Source: Hoeflea_A sp965228785
Lineage (GTDB): Bacteria; Pseudomonadota; Alphaproteobacteria; Rhizobiales; Rhizobiaceae
Assembly (NCBI GenBank): GCA_965228785.1
Contig: CBDDIF010000001.1
Span: 1,922,001-1,986,000, forward strand
Length of the DNA: 64,000 nucleotides
Direction of reading: 5' to 3'
A model generated the notes under the pieces. It was given only the letters and a program-made list of their open reading frames with translations, did not search any database and was not told the DNA's origin. The position numbers and the translations under genes are program-made. Positions 35,262-43,977 of the stretch are shown piece after piece. Position 1 is the first letter of the stretch. Each line of letters begins with the position of its first letter.

Positions 35262-36186
35262 AGGCGTTGATGGCGGCCATGACCTGATTTCGGTAGAGAT
35301 CGGCTTCCTGAAAGAGCTCATGCCTGGCACGGTCGATGGTGATCAGTTCGCTTGCGCGAAAGCGTGAGGCCATGTCTTCCAGCAGGTTGTGGGGCACGAT
35401 GTCATCTGCCCCGGCGCCCAGCAAAAGAGTGGGAATGCGGATCGACGCCAGGTGGCTGGATTGCTGAACCTTTGCGATCGTCTTCAATGATTCAGAGAGC
35501 CACCGAAATGTGGGGCCGCCGAGAATGAAATCCGGGCAGGCATCGTAGATGGCCAGGTTGCGGCGAAAGCGTCCCCGGTCCGAGGTGAGCACATTGCGTG
35601 CGAATTCGAGATTGCCGCGCCGCGACCCGGTGGGGGCCAAACCACCCAGGCCCATCCAGCATGCGAGCGTCGTTCCTATGCGCAGGGTCGTCTGGCCGAA
35701 ACTGTCATGCTTAAGGCCGATGAAAGGCGAAGTCACGGCAAGTCGTTCGATCCGGTTGGCAAGTCGAGGAGCCGCTGAGAGAGCAATCAGCCCACCGGTC
35801 GAGTGACCAATGACAAAAAACGGCAGCCGCGCATCTGGCAGCACAATCTCCTCAAGAAACTGTTCCAGATCCTTTTCGTAGTCGGAAAAGCGCCGGACAT
35901 AGCCGGGCATCGGATTTTTCAGCAGACGTTGCGATCCTCCCTGACCGCGCCAATCGAAGGTGGCGACCCAAAGCCCCGAAGCGGTAAGTTCACCGATGGT
36001 TTCGTAGTATTTTTCGATTGTTTCATTGCGCCCCTGGAGCAGCACGACCGTGCCTTTGGCGCGTGTGACATCCGCCTTGAAGATGGCATAGCGAACCTTC
36101 TTGCCGTCACGTGTTTCGAAATAGTCCGCGATGACATTTTCCGGTGCCGGATTGTCAGGTGTGCTGTGCAGGATATCGGCTTTCAT
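35242..36186 (-). CDS. alpha/beta-hydrolase, lysophospholipase/monoglyceride-lipase-like
   Basis: About 314 residues. Serine-hydrolase signatures: the VVLLQGRNETIEKYY loop, the nucleophile elbow FFVIGHSTGGLIALSA (Ser in GHSTG), the acidic residue near TLLLGAGADDIV, and the histidine in IDRARHELFQE. ATG 36186 (MKADILHSTPDN) is used, since an upstream in-frame extension lacks any family match. The 35242-35261 stretch overlaps the convergent flavoprotein gene. Confidence 0.87.
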   Translation of the reverse strand: MKADILHSTPDNPAPENVIADYFETRDGKKVRYAIFKADVTRAKGTVVLLQGRNETIEKYYETIGELTASGLWVATFDWRGQGGSQRLLKNPMPGYVRRFSDYEKDLEQFLEEIVLPDARLPFFVIGHSTGGLIALSAAPRLANRIERLAVTSPFIGLKHDSFGQTTLRIGTTLACWMGLGGLAPTGSRRGNLEFARNVLTSDRGRFRRNLAIYDACPDFILGGPTFRWLSESLKTIAKVQQSSHLASIRIPTLLLGAGADDIVPHNLLEDMASRFRASELITIDRARHELFQEADLYRNQVMAAINAFIPGGE

Positions 36187-36408
36187 CAGGCTAACTATAG
36201 AACCGTTCCGGGTGGGCGGATCAAGGGGCACACCGCTGAAAACCCGGTGTTTTCTGCCATGGTTGCCGTGGTCTTGAAATGCCTTTCGGCGTTCACCACC
36301 TATACCCTGCAGGTGCCAATACGGACCTGCTGGCCATCGAGACCCGCCACACCAAGGGGGTTGCCCAAGGCCAAAACGCAAAAAAGTCGCTCAAAGGAGG
36401 ACAAGACC

Positions 36409-36879
36409 ATGCGTCATGTCGATTTTTCCCCTCTCTACCGTTCCACGGTTGGTTTCGACCGTCTTTTCACCATGCTGGACTCGCTTGCCCAGCCGGAAGG
36501 TAGCCAGACCTACCCGCCCTACAACATCGAAAAAACCGGCGATAACGCCTACCGGATCACCATGGCTGTGGCCGGCTTCGGTGAAGACGAGCTTTCGATC
36601 GAGGCTCGTGAACATGTCCTGACCGTTACCGGCGAAAAGGCCGAAGACGGCGACAAGGACGGCGAGTTTCTTTATCGCGGTATCGCCAAGCGCGCCTTCG
36701 AGCGCAGGTTCCAACTGGCCGAGCATGTTGAGGTCAAAGGCGCCGAGCTCGTAAACGGGCTGCTGCATGTCGATCTTGCGCGTGAGATTCCGGAAGCCAT
36801 GAAGCCGCGCCGGATCGACATTTCTGTCGACAAGTCCACACTGCAAGCCAAGCAGATCGAAGCTGAAACGGTCGCTTAA
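36409..36879 (+). CDS. small heat shock protein, Hsp20 family (IbpA-like)
   Basis: 156 residues with an alpha-crystallin domain: PPYNIEKTGDNAYRITMAVAGFGEDELSIEAREHVLTVTGEKAE and the closing FERRFQLAEHVEVKGAELVNGLLHVDL, followed by the C-terminal tail. The class A IbpA-type N-terminus MRHVDFSPLYRSTVGFDRLF is intact. It is an ATP-independent holdase oligomer. The RBS AAAGGAGG is strong. The 5' region of about 220 bp could hold a ROSE-type thermometer as in rhizobia, but no such fold was confirmed. Confidence 0.93.
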   Translation: MRHVDFSPLYRSTVGFDRLFTMLDSLAQPEGSQTYPPYNIEKTGDNAYRITMAVAGFGEDELSIEAREHVLTVTGEKAEDGDKDGEFLYRGIAKRAFERRFQLAEHVEVKGAELVNGLLHVDLAREIPEAMKPRRIDISVDKSTLQAKQIEAETVA

Positions 36880-36895
36880 CGGTCTGCCCTAAAGG

Positions 36896-36924
36896 AACGG
36901 CGCCCACTCCGGGCGCCGTTTTTT
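36896..36924 (+). terminator. Rho-independent terminator after hsp20 gene
   Basis: Arms aacggcgccc (36896-36905) and gggcgccgtt (36911-36920) form a 10-bp stem with a 5-base loop, followed by TTTT. It sits 17 bp after the Hsp20 stop and 20 bp before the stop of the minus-strand MscS gene. Confidence 0.85.
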
Positions 36925-36944
36925 CATTACGCATTAGCGACCCT

Positions 36945-39317
36945 TTACCGATCGCCGTTGCCACCGCCTGCCACTTCGGCCGCCGCTTCCTCTTCATCGA
37001 TGATCGATCGCGCTGCTGCTGAGACGGCCTTCTTTTCGTCTTCCGTCAATCCGTCAGCCGTTTTTCCATCCTCCAGCCGGACCGTGACCTGCTTGTGGGC
37101 AAAGTGAATGCCCTCGCGGGCAAAGAGATCCTGAATGGACTGATAGACCACTTTACGCGTGACGAACTGCTCACCCGGCTTGGTCATGAACTTGACGCGG
37201 ATGATCATCGCAGAGTCTTCCATCTTGTAGACTCCCTGCGATTTCAGCGGCTGCATGAATGTGTGGCCAATCTGCGGGTGCTTGATCAGTTCCTGCCCGA
37301 GTTTCTTGACCAGCTTGCGGACCTTCTCGACATCGGTGTCGTAGGTGACGCGCAATGGCAGTTTCATCACGACCCAATCGCGGGAGAAGTTGGTCAGCCG
37401 TTTGATCTCGCCAAAGGGAATCGTGTGCAGGGCGCCCAGATGGTGGCGCAGTTGGAATGACCGGATCGAGATCCGTTCCACCGTGCCTTTGATGCCTTCA
37501 ATCTCGACATATTCGCCGTTGCGAAACGCATCATCGAGCAGGAAGAAAGCGCCGGAGAAGATGTCTCTGATCAGCGTCTGCGCGCCGAAGCCGACGGCAA
37601 TTCCGACTACACCGGCGCCGGCGAATATCGGGCCGATATCGAAGCCCAGACGCGATAGCAGGATCATGCCGGCGATCGAAAACAGCACGATGATCATCAT
37701 GTAGCGCATGATCGGCAAGAGCGTTGCCACGCGGGTCGCGCCAGCGCCGCCGCCTTCGCCGCCCATTTCTTCGTCGTCGGTTTCCGGAACGCCGCCTTCC
37801 TGCTCAAGGCGCTTGTCGATGAACACGGACAGCGCCCGATAGGCGAGCCAACACAGAACGACGGAGAGAACGATGTCGAGAAAGGAAGACCAGAAACTGT
37901 CTTCGGCGTTCAGATCAACGCCCCAACTGCGCACCAATTGAGCGACGGCAATGGTAGCGATGATGGCCATTGCAGCCATTTCGAAGAACGGTTTGAACAC
38001 CGGTTGATACTCGAAGTTGACACTCGACGGTCCGACGATCATCTCCTCGCCGGCTTCACCATCCACCTCTCCCGTCTCTCTGGCCAGGCGCTCCCGCTCT
38101 GCGGCAGCCCTTTCTTCAAACTGCCTGATACGTCGATTGTAGAGCGCCTGAATGACAATGATCACGATGCCGTAGGAGATCAGCGCCGCCCAGAAAACAA
38201 TGAACGGTGCCGCAATGATGGCGCCGGGGTTGGAAAGGCCAAGAGCGAGCCGGAAGACAAAAACAGCCACCGCGAGGAGCATGTAGACCATGAAGCCAAC
38301 CGGCACGAGGCGTGCGAGCGTCGATCTCAAGCGGAAGAGATATGCGCTTTGCGACCGCGGCGCGAAAATGTGCTGCCAGATCTTCCAGTCCTTGATGGTG
38401 AGCACCATCAGAACCAGCGTGACGAAGCATGCAGTGCAAATCTGTACGAACAGGATGTTCTCGACCGTCAGACCAGCATAGTCCTGCCCTGCGCCAATGA
38501 AGCTCAAAGATCTCGCAACGGCCGCAAAGATCACCACGACAGCAACTGCAACGCCCCAGTCGCGGTGGAGCCTGACGGCCTCCTCGTCGGTGAGGTTGAC
38601 GATCCGGTGGTTTGGCGCGTCGTAGGCAAACAGGTTCCAGCTAACTGCGCGGATCATTGTCCGGTAGAAGAGATAGGCCAGCACGATTTCAAAAGTGATG
38701 CGACGGGAGGGTTCTCGCCCGGTATCAAAGACCACGGCTACGGCCATTGCCATGACGAAGAAAATGCCGATGTAGACCAGCGCTATCACTGCACGAAATA
38801 TCAGGTATTTGGCCTTGTCAGCTGTGGTTGCCGGGTCGGGATCGTACATGTAGCGGAAATAATCGCGTCCCCAGCGCAGAATGGGTTTGATGGCGATCCA
38901 GCCCACGAAAAGTCCAACGAGAGCCGTTGCCACTGCCCTGTAAATCCAGAAATAGGACCCATCGGGGCTGGCCAATTGGAGCGTTTTCTGGATGTTCGGC
39001 CAAAGCGTCGGGACACTTTCCACAATATCCCGAATGCGCGTCCGTGCCCTGTAGAAGCGGTCTGCCCGAATGGCACTCGCATCTGCGGCCGCTGCTTCGT
39101 TTTCCTCGGCCCCGGGTCTGACGATAATGACCGTCGATCCGTCGCGCCGCGCCTCTTCGAGCAGCGCCTCCATGCCGTCCGGCGGACTATCGTCAGCCGT
39201 GCTGGTCGTGCCAGGAAGGAATTGGGCTTCAGCCGGTACCGGACTTATTGCGGTAACGGCCGAGCACAGGGCGATCAGCACTGCGAAACGAAGAATAAAC
39301 CCCGAAAATAGTGGCAT
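36945..39317 (-). CDS. mechanosensitive ion channel, MscS/MscM-like
   Basis: About 790 residues. A signal peptide (MPLFSGFILRFAVLIALCSAVTAISPVPAEAQF) precedes a long periplasmic-plus-membrane region with about ten hydrophobic segments, then the conserved MscS pore helix and beta domain: GIAVGFGAQTLIRDIFSGAFFLLDDAFRNGEYVEIEG, GTVERISIRSFQLRH, and HTIPFGEIKRLTNFSRDWV. It opens on membrane tension to release solutes. ATG 39317 is preferred over 39353 because GGAG lies upstream and the signal peptide then starts normally. The C-terminal tail is charged (EEEAAAE). Confidence 0.88.
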   Translation of the reverse strand: MPLFSGFILRFAVLIALCSAVTAISPVPAEAQFLPGTTSTADDSPPDGMEALLEEARRDGSTVIIVRPGAEENEAAAADASAIRADRFYRARTRIRDIVESVPTLWPNIQKTLQLASPDGSYFWIYRAVATALVGLFVGWIAIKPILRWGRDYFRYMYDPDPATTADKAKYLIFRAVIALVYIGIFFVMAMAVAVVFDTGREPSRRITFEIVLAYLFYRTMIRAVSWNLFAYDAPNHRIVNLTDEEAVRLHRDWGVAVAVVVIFAAVARSLSFIGAGQDYAGLTVENILFVQICTACFVTLVLMVLTIKDWKIWQHIFAPRSQSAYLFRLRSTLARLVPVGFMVYMLLAVAVFVFRLALGLSNPGAIIAAPFIVFWAALISYGIVIIVIQALYNRRIRQFEERAAAERERLARETGEVDGEAGEEMIVGPSSVNFEYQPVFKPFFEMAAMAIIATIAVAQLVRSWGVDLNAEDSFWSSFLDIVLSVVLCWLAYRALSVFIDKRLEQEGGVPETDDEEMGGEGGGAGATRVATLLPIMRYMMIIVLFSIAGMILLSRLGFDIGPIFAGAGVVGIAVGFGAQTLIRDIFSGAFFLLDDAFRNGEYVEIEGIKGTVERISIRSFQLRHHLGALHTIPFGEIKRLTNFSRDWVVMKLPLRVTYDTDVEKVRKLVKKLGQELIKHPQIGHTFMQPLKSQGVYKMEDSAMIIRVKFMTKPGEQFVTRKVVYQSIQDLFAREGIHFAHKQVTVRLEDGKTADGLTEDEKKAVSAAARSIIDEEEAAAEVAGGGNGDR

Positions 39318-39525
39318 TGAGCGGCTCCAGACAACATCGGTTGCCGGAATCATTAGGCCACAGCATCAGGCTTGTGAAGACACGGTCGGTTGATTTAGCC
39401 GGGCAGAACGCGAGGCGAGCAGCCGATATCAGATGTCGCTGCACCCTCTGGTCGCACGAATTTCCAATCTATCAAACTTTAAGGTGCGGGAGGCGGTTAT
39501 CGACTCGACCGCCTCCCGCCCTTTT

Positions 39526-40125
39526 TCAGTAAGCTTGGCTGGTGCCAACGGGATGACCGGTGTCGATCATGCGCCGGTTCCACCATCTGGAAAGTATGTT
39601 GTCGAGCGAGACCGCACCAGGGCCCTTGAGAGCGACATAAATCAGCGGAATCATCCAGAACAGCCGCTGGTCGACTATTTCGCCAGGCTGGCCGTTGAAA
39701 AGCGTGCCAAGTGCCACCTGATGGACGCTGACGTCCACATAGGTCTGCACGACGATGAAGCCGATCATGCCGATGGCACCAATGCGAGCAAACAGACCAA
39801 GCACGATCAGTACTGGCAGAATGAACTCGCCATAGGTGCCGAAAAAGACAACGATGTGGGTTGGCAGCGAAAGTGCGCTCTGCTCATATCCGGCCGCTTC
39901 GAATGCCGGGCCGGCAATCTGAATGTAAGCGCCATCGGTGATGGACAAAAAGCCGAGGAGGCCATCGCCGATCTTCGTTTTTGCCGAATTCAGGTAGTAG
40001 ATATAAAGCGTCAGCAGGAATGCCAGCCTGGTGAAAAGGCCCAGGAACCAGCCGTCGGTGACCTTTTCCAGTGCGCCGAAAAAGCCGTTGTGCAGCAGAC
40101 GAAGTCCGTTGATGAGAGAAGTCAT
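39526..40125 (-). CDS. DoxX-family membrane protein of the bufferin operon
   Basis: A 199-residue DoxX protein with four TM segments: FFGALEKVTDGWFLGLFTRLAFLLT, HIVVFFGTYGEFILPVLIVLGLFARIGAIGMIGF and others. DoxX (BufD) is the usual fourth gene of bufferin operons. Its role in copper handling is not established; it may act in quinone-linked oxidation or in membrane organisation. It follows bufC by 15 bp, so it ends the operon. Confidence 0.85.
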   Translation of the reverse strand: MTSLINGLRLLHNGFFGALEKVTDGWFLGLFTRLAFLLTLYIYYLNSAKTKIGDGLLGFLSITDGAYIQIAGPAFEAAGYEQSALSLPTHIVVFFGTYGEFILPVLIVLGLFARIGAIGMIGFIVVQTYVDVSVHQVALGTLFNGQPGEIVDQRLFWMIPLIYVALKGPGAVSLDNILSRWWNRRMIDTGHPVGTSQAY

Positions 40126-40140
40126 GGCGAGGGTCCCCGT

Positions 40141-40929
40141 TTACGGTTGGGATAGGTCGGTGAAAGCACCGGCCTCAAGCATCGCCGCAATGGCTGCGGC
40201 AAGATCAAAGTCATTCGTTTCGGCGACGGCAAGTCCGGCCGCTTCTCCAAGTGGGGAGCCATCGATCAGGGCGGTGAGGAAGACAGCGCCGCCCGGCGGC
40301 AGATTGCGCACTTCGACATCGTCGACGGCACGGGTCACCAAGCCGTCCTCGGCGACGCCTGGGTCAATCTCGGGCATCGGCTGGTCTGACCGGTTGGCCG
40401 AGAAAATGGTGATTGCGGCAAATCGCGAGCGCAGAACACGGCTGGCAGGATGAGCGACAAAACGCACGCCGGCCAGATCCTCCGGACCGATCGCTGCCAG
40501 GCGCGCCGGGTCGAGCGGTACGGCGTCGGCCGCGTGATAGGCATCAAGCCAGGCACGCTCAAGGCGGGCAACGTCAGGCAGGTAGACCAGCTTCTGTGCA
40601 GGCTCAAAACGTTCCAGGAAATCCGGGAACGTCTCACCATATTGAAAAAGCAGCGGTGAGCTGGGCGGTTCCGCCTGGACGTAAATTCGCACCATGGCAT
40701 TGAAGAACTGTTCGCCGACCAGACGTTTGATGGCCGGGAAGGTGTCGGCCATCGCATTGACTAGGCCAACGGTGACGTTGTTGCGATAGACGTTGAAACG
40801 TTTGACCGCCTGCTTTCCGTTCGGACCCACGAGCCCTTCGGGCAGGCCGGTGTCGGGATCAGTCAAGGCTTTGGAAAACGAAGAAAGCGTTATTCCTGCA
40901 TCCTGGGAAGAGCTAGCCGACGGCCGCAT
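40141..40929 (-). CDS. bufC: BufC/HvfC-type partner protein (DUF2063)
   Basis: About 262 residues. The N-terminal part (ALTDPDTGLPEGLVGPNGKQAVKRFNVYRNNVTVGLVNAMADTFPAIKRLVGEQFFNAMV) is the DUF2063 helical domain, and the C-terminal half is beta/helical. It is the partner that binds the DUF692 enzyme (MbnC-like role) to hold the precursor. ATG 40929 lies in the 3' end of bufB (17-bp overlap), so the genes are coupled; the upstream in-frame extension is just bufB sequence on another frame. Confidence 0.87.
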   Translation of the reverse strand: MRPSASSSQDAGITLSSFSKALTDPDTGLPEGLVGPNGKQAVKRFNVYRNNVTVGLVNAMADTFPAIKRLVGEQFFNAMVRIYVQAEPPSSPLLFQYGETFPDFLERFEPAQKLVYLPDVARLERAWLDAYHAADAVPLDPARLAAIGPEDLAGVRFVAHPASRVLRSRFAAITIFSANRSDQPMPEIDPGVAEDGLVTRAVDDVEVRNLPPGGAVFLTALIDGSPLGEAAGLAVAETNDFDLAAAIAAMLEAGAFTDLSQP

Positions 40930-41833
40930 GGCGGGTCCCCAACAGGTAGGTTTGCGCGTGGCGCGCGAGAACGTCGTCGGCAAGCATGGCCTCGCGGCGC
41001 AGGATCGGCCATTCGGGGACTTCATTGTCCCATTCAATCAGTGTCGGCGTCGGACCGATCTGGCCGATAACGATATCGTAGAGCTTCCAGACTTCATCAT
41101 CGACCGGGCGGTCGTGGGCGTCGATGAGAAGCGGTTCGCCCTCGTCGTCGGTGTCGGAGGCATGACCCGCCAGGTGGATTTCCTCGACCAGTTCGAGCGG
41201 GAATTCCGAAAGGTAGGTCAGAGGCTTGTATTTCTGGTTGGTGGCCGAAACAAACACATTGTTGATATCGAGCAGCATGCCACAGCCGGTTCGCCGTGCT
41301 ATCTCGCGGACAAAGTCGGTTTCGCTCATGGTCGACTGCTCGAATTGCAAATAGGTCGACGGGTTTTCCAACAGGATCTTGCGACCGAGCCTGTTCTGGA
41401 CGATGTCGATGTGATCGACGACGCGCTGCAGCGTCGCTTCGTCATAAGGCACTGGCAGCAGATCGTTGTAGTAGCTGTTGTCATGGGTCGACCAAGCCAG
41501 ATGCTCGGAGACAAGACCCGGTTCGTAGCGCTCCACGACCGCCTTCAATCGATCGACATGCTGGGCATCGATGCCCTTTTCGCTGCCGATCGAGAGGCCG
41601 ACGCCATGGACGGACAAAGGAAATTGGTTGCGGATGGCGGTCAGGGCGCGATGCGGTGCGCCGCCGGCGCCCATGTAGTTTTCCGCATGCACTTCCAGGA
41701 AGCCAATGCGGTAGTCATCGCCGAGAATGGAATCGATATGGGTGGCTTTGAGACCGGCGCCCGCCCGTGCCGCTATCTTTGACGGTGCAAAGCCAGCGGC
41801 GTCTGCGATTGTTCCATTCGCTGAAATCGACAT
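40913..41833 (-). CDS. bufB: bufferin-modifying multinuclear iron oxygenase (DUF692, MbnB-like)
   Basis: A 306-residue TIM-barrel enzyme of the MbnB/TglH (DUF692) family. Iron-ligand motifs: FLEVHAENYMG, LSVHGVGLSIGS, VSEHLAW, LENPSTYLQF, DINNVFV, HLAGH, and DAHDRPV. These enzymes bind two or three irons and convert cysteines of a precursor peptide into thiooxazole or oxazolone-type groups. Upstream is the four-cysteine precursor bufA, downstream bufC overlaps. Family match is firm, exact chemistry inferred. Confidence 0.9.
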   Translation of the reverse strand: MSISANGTIADAAGFAPSKIAARAGAGLKATHIDSILGDDYRIGFLEVHAENYMGAGGAPHRALTAIRNQFPLSVHGVGLSIGSEKGIDAQHVDRLKAVVERYEPGLVSEHLAWSTHDNSYYNDLLPVPYDEATLQRVVDHIDIVQNRLGRKILLENPSTYLQFEQSTMSETDFVREIARRTGCGMLLDINNVFVSATNQKYKPLTYLSEFPLELVEEIHLAGHASDTDDEGEPLLIDAHDRPVDDEVWKLYDIVIGQIGPTPTLIEWDNEVPEWPILRREAMLADDVLARHAQTYLLGTRHAAVG

Positions 41834-41896
41834 GACTTTACTCCATCGTGACCAGAAGCGATGACCGCCCGCTGAGGGGCGGCCATCGGTGGGAAA

Positions 41897-42199
41897 TCAG
41901 GCCGGAATATCGCGGTCCAGCGGCTCCAGCGAACCCATGCGGCTGCCCGGCAGCTCCATGGTCGCGCAGGTGCCATCCGCAACCAGCTTCCAGGCGTTGC
42001 CCTGGTAATCAACTGTCGAGGTGCCGGCGCAGGTGGTGCCGGGACCTGCGGCGCAGTCGTTCTGACCGGCGAGGGATACACCGTAGCACTTTTCCTTGGC
42101 CGACGCAGCGGTCGTCGACGCAACCAGAGTTGCACCGGACAGAGCCATTGCAACAGCACCAGCAACTGCGGACGCACCTACGAGGGTTTTCTTGGACAT
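41897..42199 (-). CDS. bufA: bufferin precursor (DUF2282)
   Basis: A 100-residue secreted precursor. A signal peptide (about residues 1-34, ending AASA) is followed by KEKCYGVSLAGQNDCAAGPGTT and the rest, with cysteines at 38, 49, 57 and 78. The C-Y-G ... G-x-N-D-C ... G-T-x-C-A-G-T pattern and AWKLVADGTC define DUF2282 bufferins, which bind copper in the periplasm after modification. The RBS AAGGAG lies 6 bp before ATG 42199. First gene of the operon, 63 bp before bufB. Confidence 0.9.
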   Translation of the reverse strand: MSKKTLVGASAVAGAVAMALSGATLVASTTAASAKEKCYGVSLAGQNDCAAGPGTTCAGTSTVDYQGNAWKLVADGTCATMELPGSRMGSLEPLDRDIPA

Positions 42200-42387
42200 T
42201 TCGATCTCCTTGTGTGTGTGGTCAGGGCTTACACGTAATCTACTTCACCCGAATTTGCCGGGTCGACTGTTGATTTAGGAAACCGCCGGATAAATTGGAA
42301 ATCAACAGCACGTTATAATCCGCCATATCGATGTGACGAATAATTCAGGACGCTGTGTTGGTGTTGCGCTCAGGAGTGGATGAGGTG

Positions 42388-43437
42388 CTAGCCCAGGAGT
42401 TCGAGGAAGTCCGAAACGTGCTGCTCTGTTGTCGCAAAACTAGTCACCAGCCGAACCAATGCTTCGTCCTCGGTCGGTCGCTCAACCATACTGTGCGGAT
42501 GATTCCAATCGTGGAACTGCGCACCGGCCGCCAACAATGCATCGGCATGGCTGCGCTTCAATATCATGAAGACTTCGTTGCAATCGGCCGGCCAGGCAAG
42601 ACGCGCATTGGCTGAAGCGTCGATGCCCTTTTGCAGGTGCTCGGCCATGCCGTTCGAAATACGGGCGATGTCAAGCCACAATCCGTCTTTGAAGTAGGCT
42701 TCGAATTGCGCTGTAACAAACCGGGTCTTCGAAATGAGCTGTGCCGCTTGCTTGCGGATGAACGGCAACTGCTTGGCCTTGTCCGGGTCGAACACGACAA
42801 TAGCCTCGGCGCACCAACATCCGTTCTTGGTGGCACCAAACGACATGAGATCGATGCCCCGTTTCCAGGTTATCTCAGCGGGGCTGACACCGAGATGGAC
42901 CAGCGCATTGGCAAATCGCGCTCCGTCCATATGTATCGGCAGGCCATGTTGCCGACTGACGTCGGCGATCGCGTCGATCTCTTCGGGCCGATAGACGGTG
43001 CCGATCTCGGTGGATTGGGTCAGACTCACCGCCATCGGTTGTCCCGCCTGAACGAACTCCGGCGGATAGCGCTTGATTTGTTGCTGAAGATTTTCGGGAT
43101 CGATGCGGCCAAGGGCGCCGTCGACCGGAGCGAGCCTGGCGCCATTGGTGAACAGCTCCGGTGCTCCGCCTTCGTCTTCCAGCATGTGCGCTTCGCGGTG
43201 GCAGAAGACCACGCCGCCGGGGCGGTTGACGGAGGCCATGGACAGCGAATTGGCTGCCGTGCCGGTGCTGACGAAGAAGACAACCACGTCACGTTCGAAA
43301 ATTTCGCTAAAGGTGCGCTCGACCTGCCGGTCGAGGTCGCTGTTCCCGTAGGCAGGTGCGAAGCCCGAGGAATGACGGGTGAGCGATTCAGTGATGCGCG
43401 GGTGAACACCGCTCCAATTGTCGGACGAAAAATGCAT
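42388..43437 (-). CDS. low-specificity L-threonine aldolase family PLP enzyme
   Basis: About 349 residues. PLP-dependent aldolase of fold type I: FFVSTGTAANSLSMASV (PLP phosphate site), GLPIHMDGARFANALVHLG (the H-x-D-G-A-R motif for PLP), and the Schiff-base lysine in LMSFGATKNGC. It interconverts threonine with glycine and acetaldehyde, and acts on related beta-hydroxy amino acids. ATG 43437 (MHFSSDNWSGVHP) matches the normal N-terminus better than an upstream ATG at 43515. Confidence 0.88.
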   Translation of the reverse strand: MHFSSDNWSGVHPRITESLTRHSSGFAPAYGNSDLDRQVERTFSEIFERDVVVFFVSTGTAANSLSMASVNRPGGVVFCHREAHMLEDEGGAPELFTNGARLAPVDGALGRIDPENLQQQIKRYPPEFVQAGQPMAVSLTQSTEIGTVYRPEEIDAIADVSRQHGLPIHMDGARFANALVHLGVSPAEITWKRGIDLMSFGATKNGCWCAEAIVVFDPDKAKQLPFIRKQAAQLISKTRFVTAQFEAYFKDGLWLDIARISNGMAEHLQKGIDASANARLAWPADCNEVFMILKRSHADALLAAGAQFHDWNHPHSMVERPTEDEALVRLVTSFATTEQHVSDFLELLG

Positions 43438-43977
43438 GAAAACCCCATCGGAACGATGCAGATTGAGAAATCGGGTATTCATGCCACGGAACGGATGGGT
43501 GTCAAAGGGCCGCATCGCCGGTTGATATTTTTTCCATACTCCGGTCGCATCCGTGTAATATTATGTCGCCTCAGGCCGTGTTGCCGCAATTTGCTGTTAC
43601 AGGCGTCGATTTAATTGCGTGTGCCGTCTTGCTCCGGCTGACGGTTTCTGGCATAGAAGGGCAAATAGGACAGCCATACTGTCCTATTTTGGTGTGACCT
43701 GCAACGGAAACGCCAAAGGCCGCTCAAGCGGTGCCGCAGCGGGCAAGACACATGGGGTGCCCGCCGCACCAGCGGATACTGGACCGAGGACTATCGGTTT
43801 CGGTTGATGCGCAACGCTTCGACCCGGGATTGCTCGCCACGGGTTGCAACGGTAGAACGGCTGATCGCACGAATTTGCCGCGCAAGAAAAACTGTACCGG
43901 AACTGAAACGCCGGCATGGACAATCAGGTCGCCCCAGGAAGGCAGGGACTTTCAGGGCAACGACAGGAGGAAAAGAG
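43438..43977. other. intergenic region and leader of gltB
   Basis: 540 bp between the aldolase and gltB starts; a longer in-frame ORF from 43804 exists but the real gltB start is at 43978, so this is leader. It contains the 10-bp hairpin at 43663-43689. The promoters of both genes are expected here but no clear consensus was seen. Confidence 0.55.
43663..43689. promoter_or_regulatory. 10-bp inverted repeat upstream of gltB
   Basis: Arms aaataggaca (43663-43672) and tgtcctattt (43680-43689) are perfectly complementary with a 7-base spacer. No gene ends nearby, so terminator use is unlikely. It could be a protein-binding operator or a leader structure for gltB or the divergent aldolase gene. 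Confidence 0.45.

Noticed and set aside
35803..36408. N-terminal extension of the Hsp20 frame
   Set aside because: It is antisense to the hydrolase gene; the RBS and family start are at ATG 36409.
36187..36408. RpoH-type promoter and ROSE thermometer before the Hsp20 gene
   Set aside because: A CTTGAA and CCTATA pair is present but spaced 20 bp apart, longer than normal, and no clear ROSE fold ending on the SD was found by eye.
37938..39311. 457-codon open frame on the plus strand
   Set aside because: Antisense to the MscS channel gene, rich in residues typical of shadow frames and without RBS.
43804..43977. 58-codon N-terminal extension of gltB
   Set aside because: No RBS at 43804 and a strong GGAGG before ATG 43978, whose product has the normal size.
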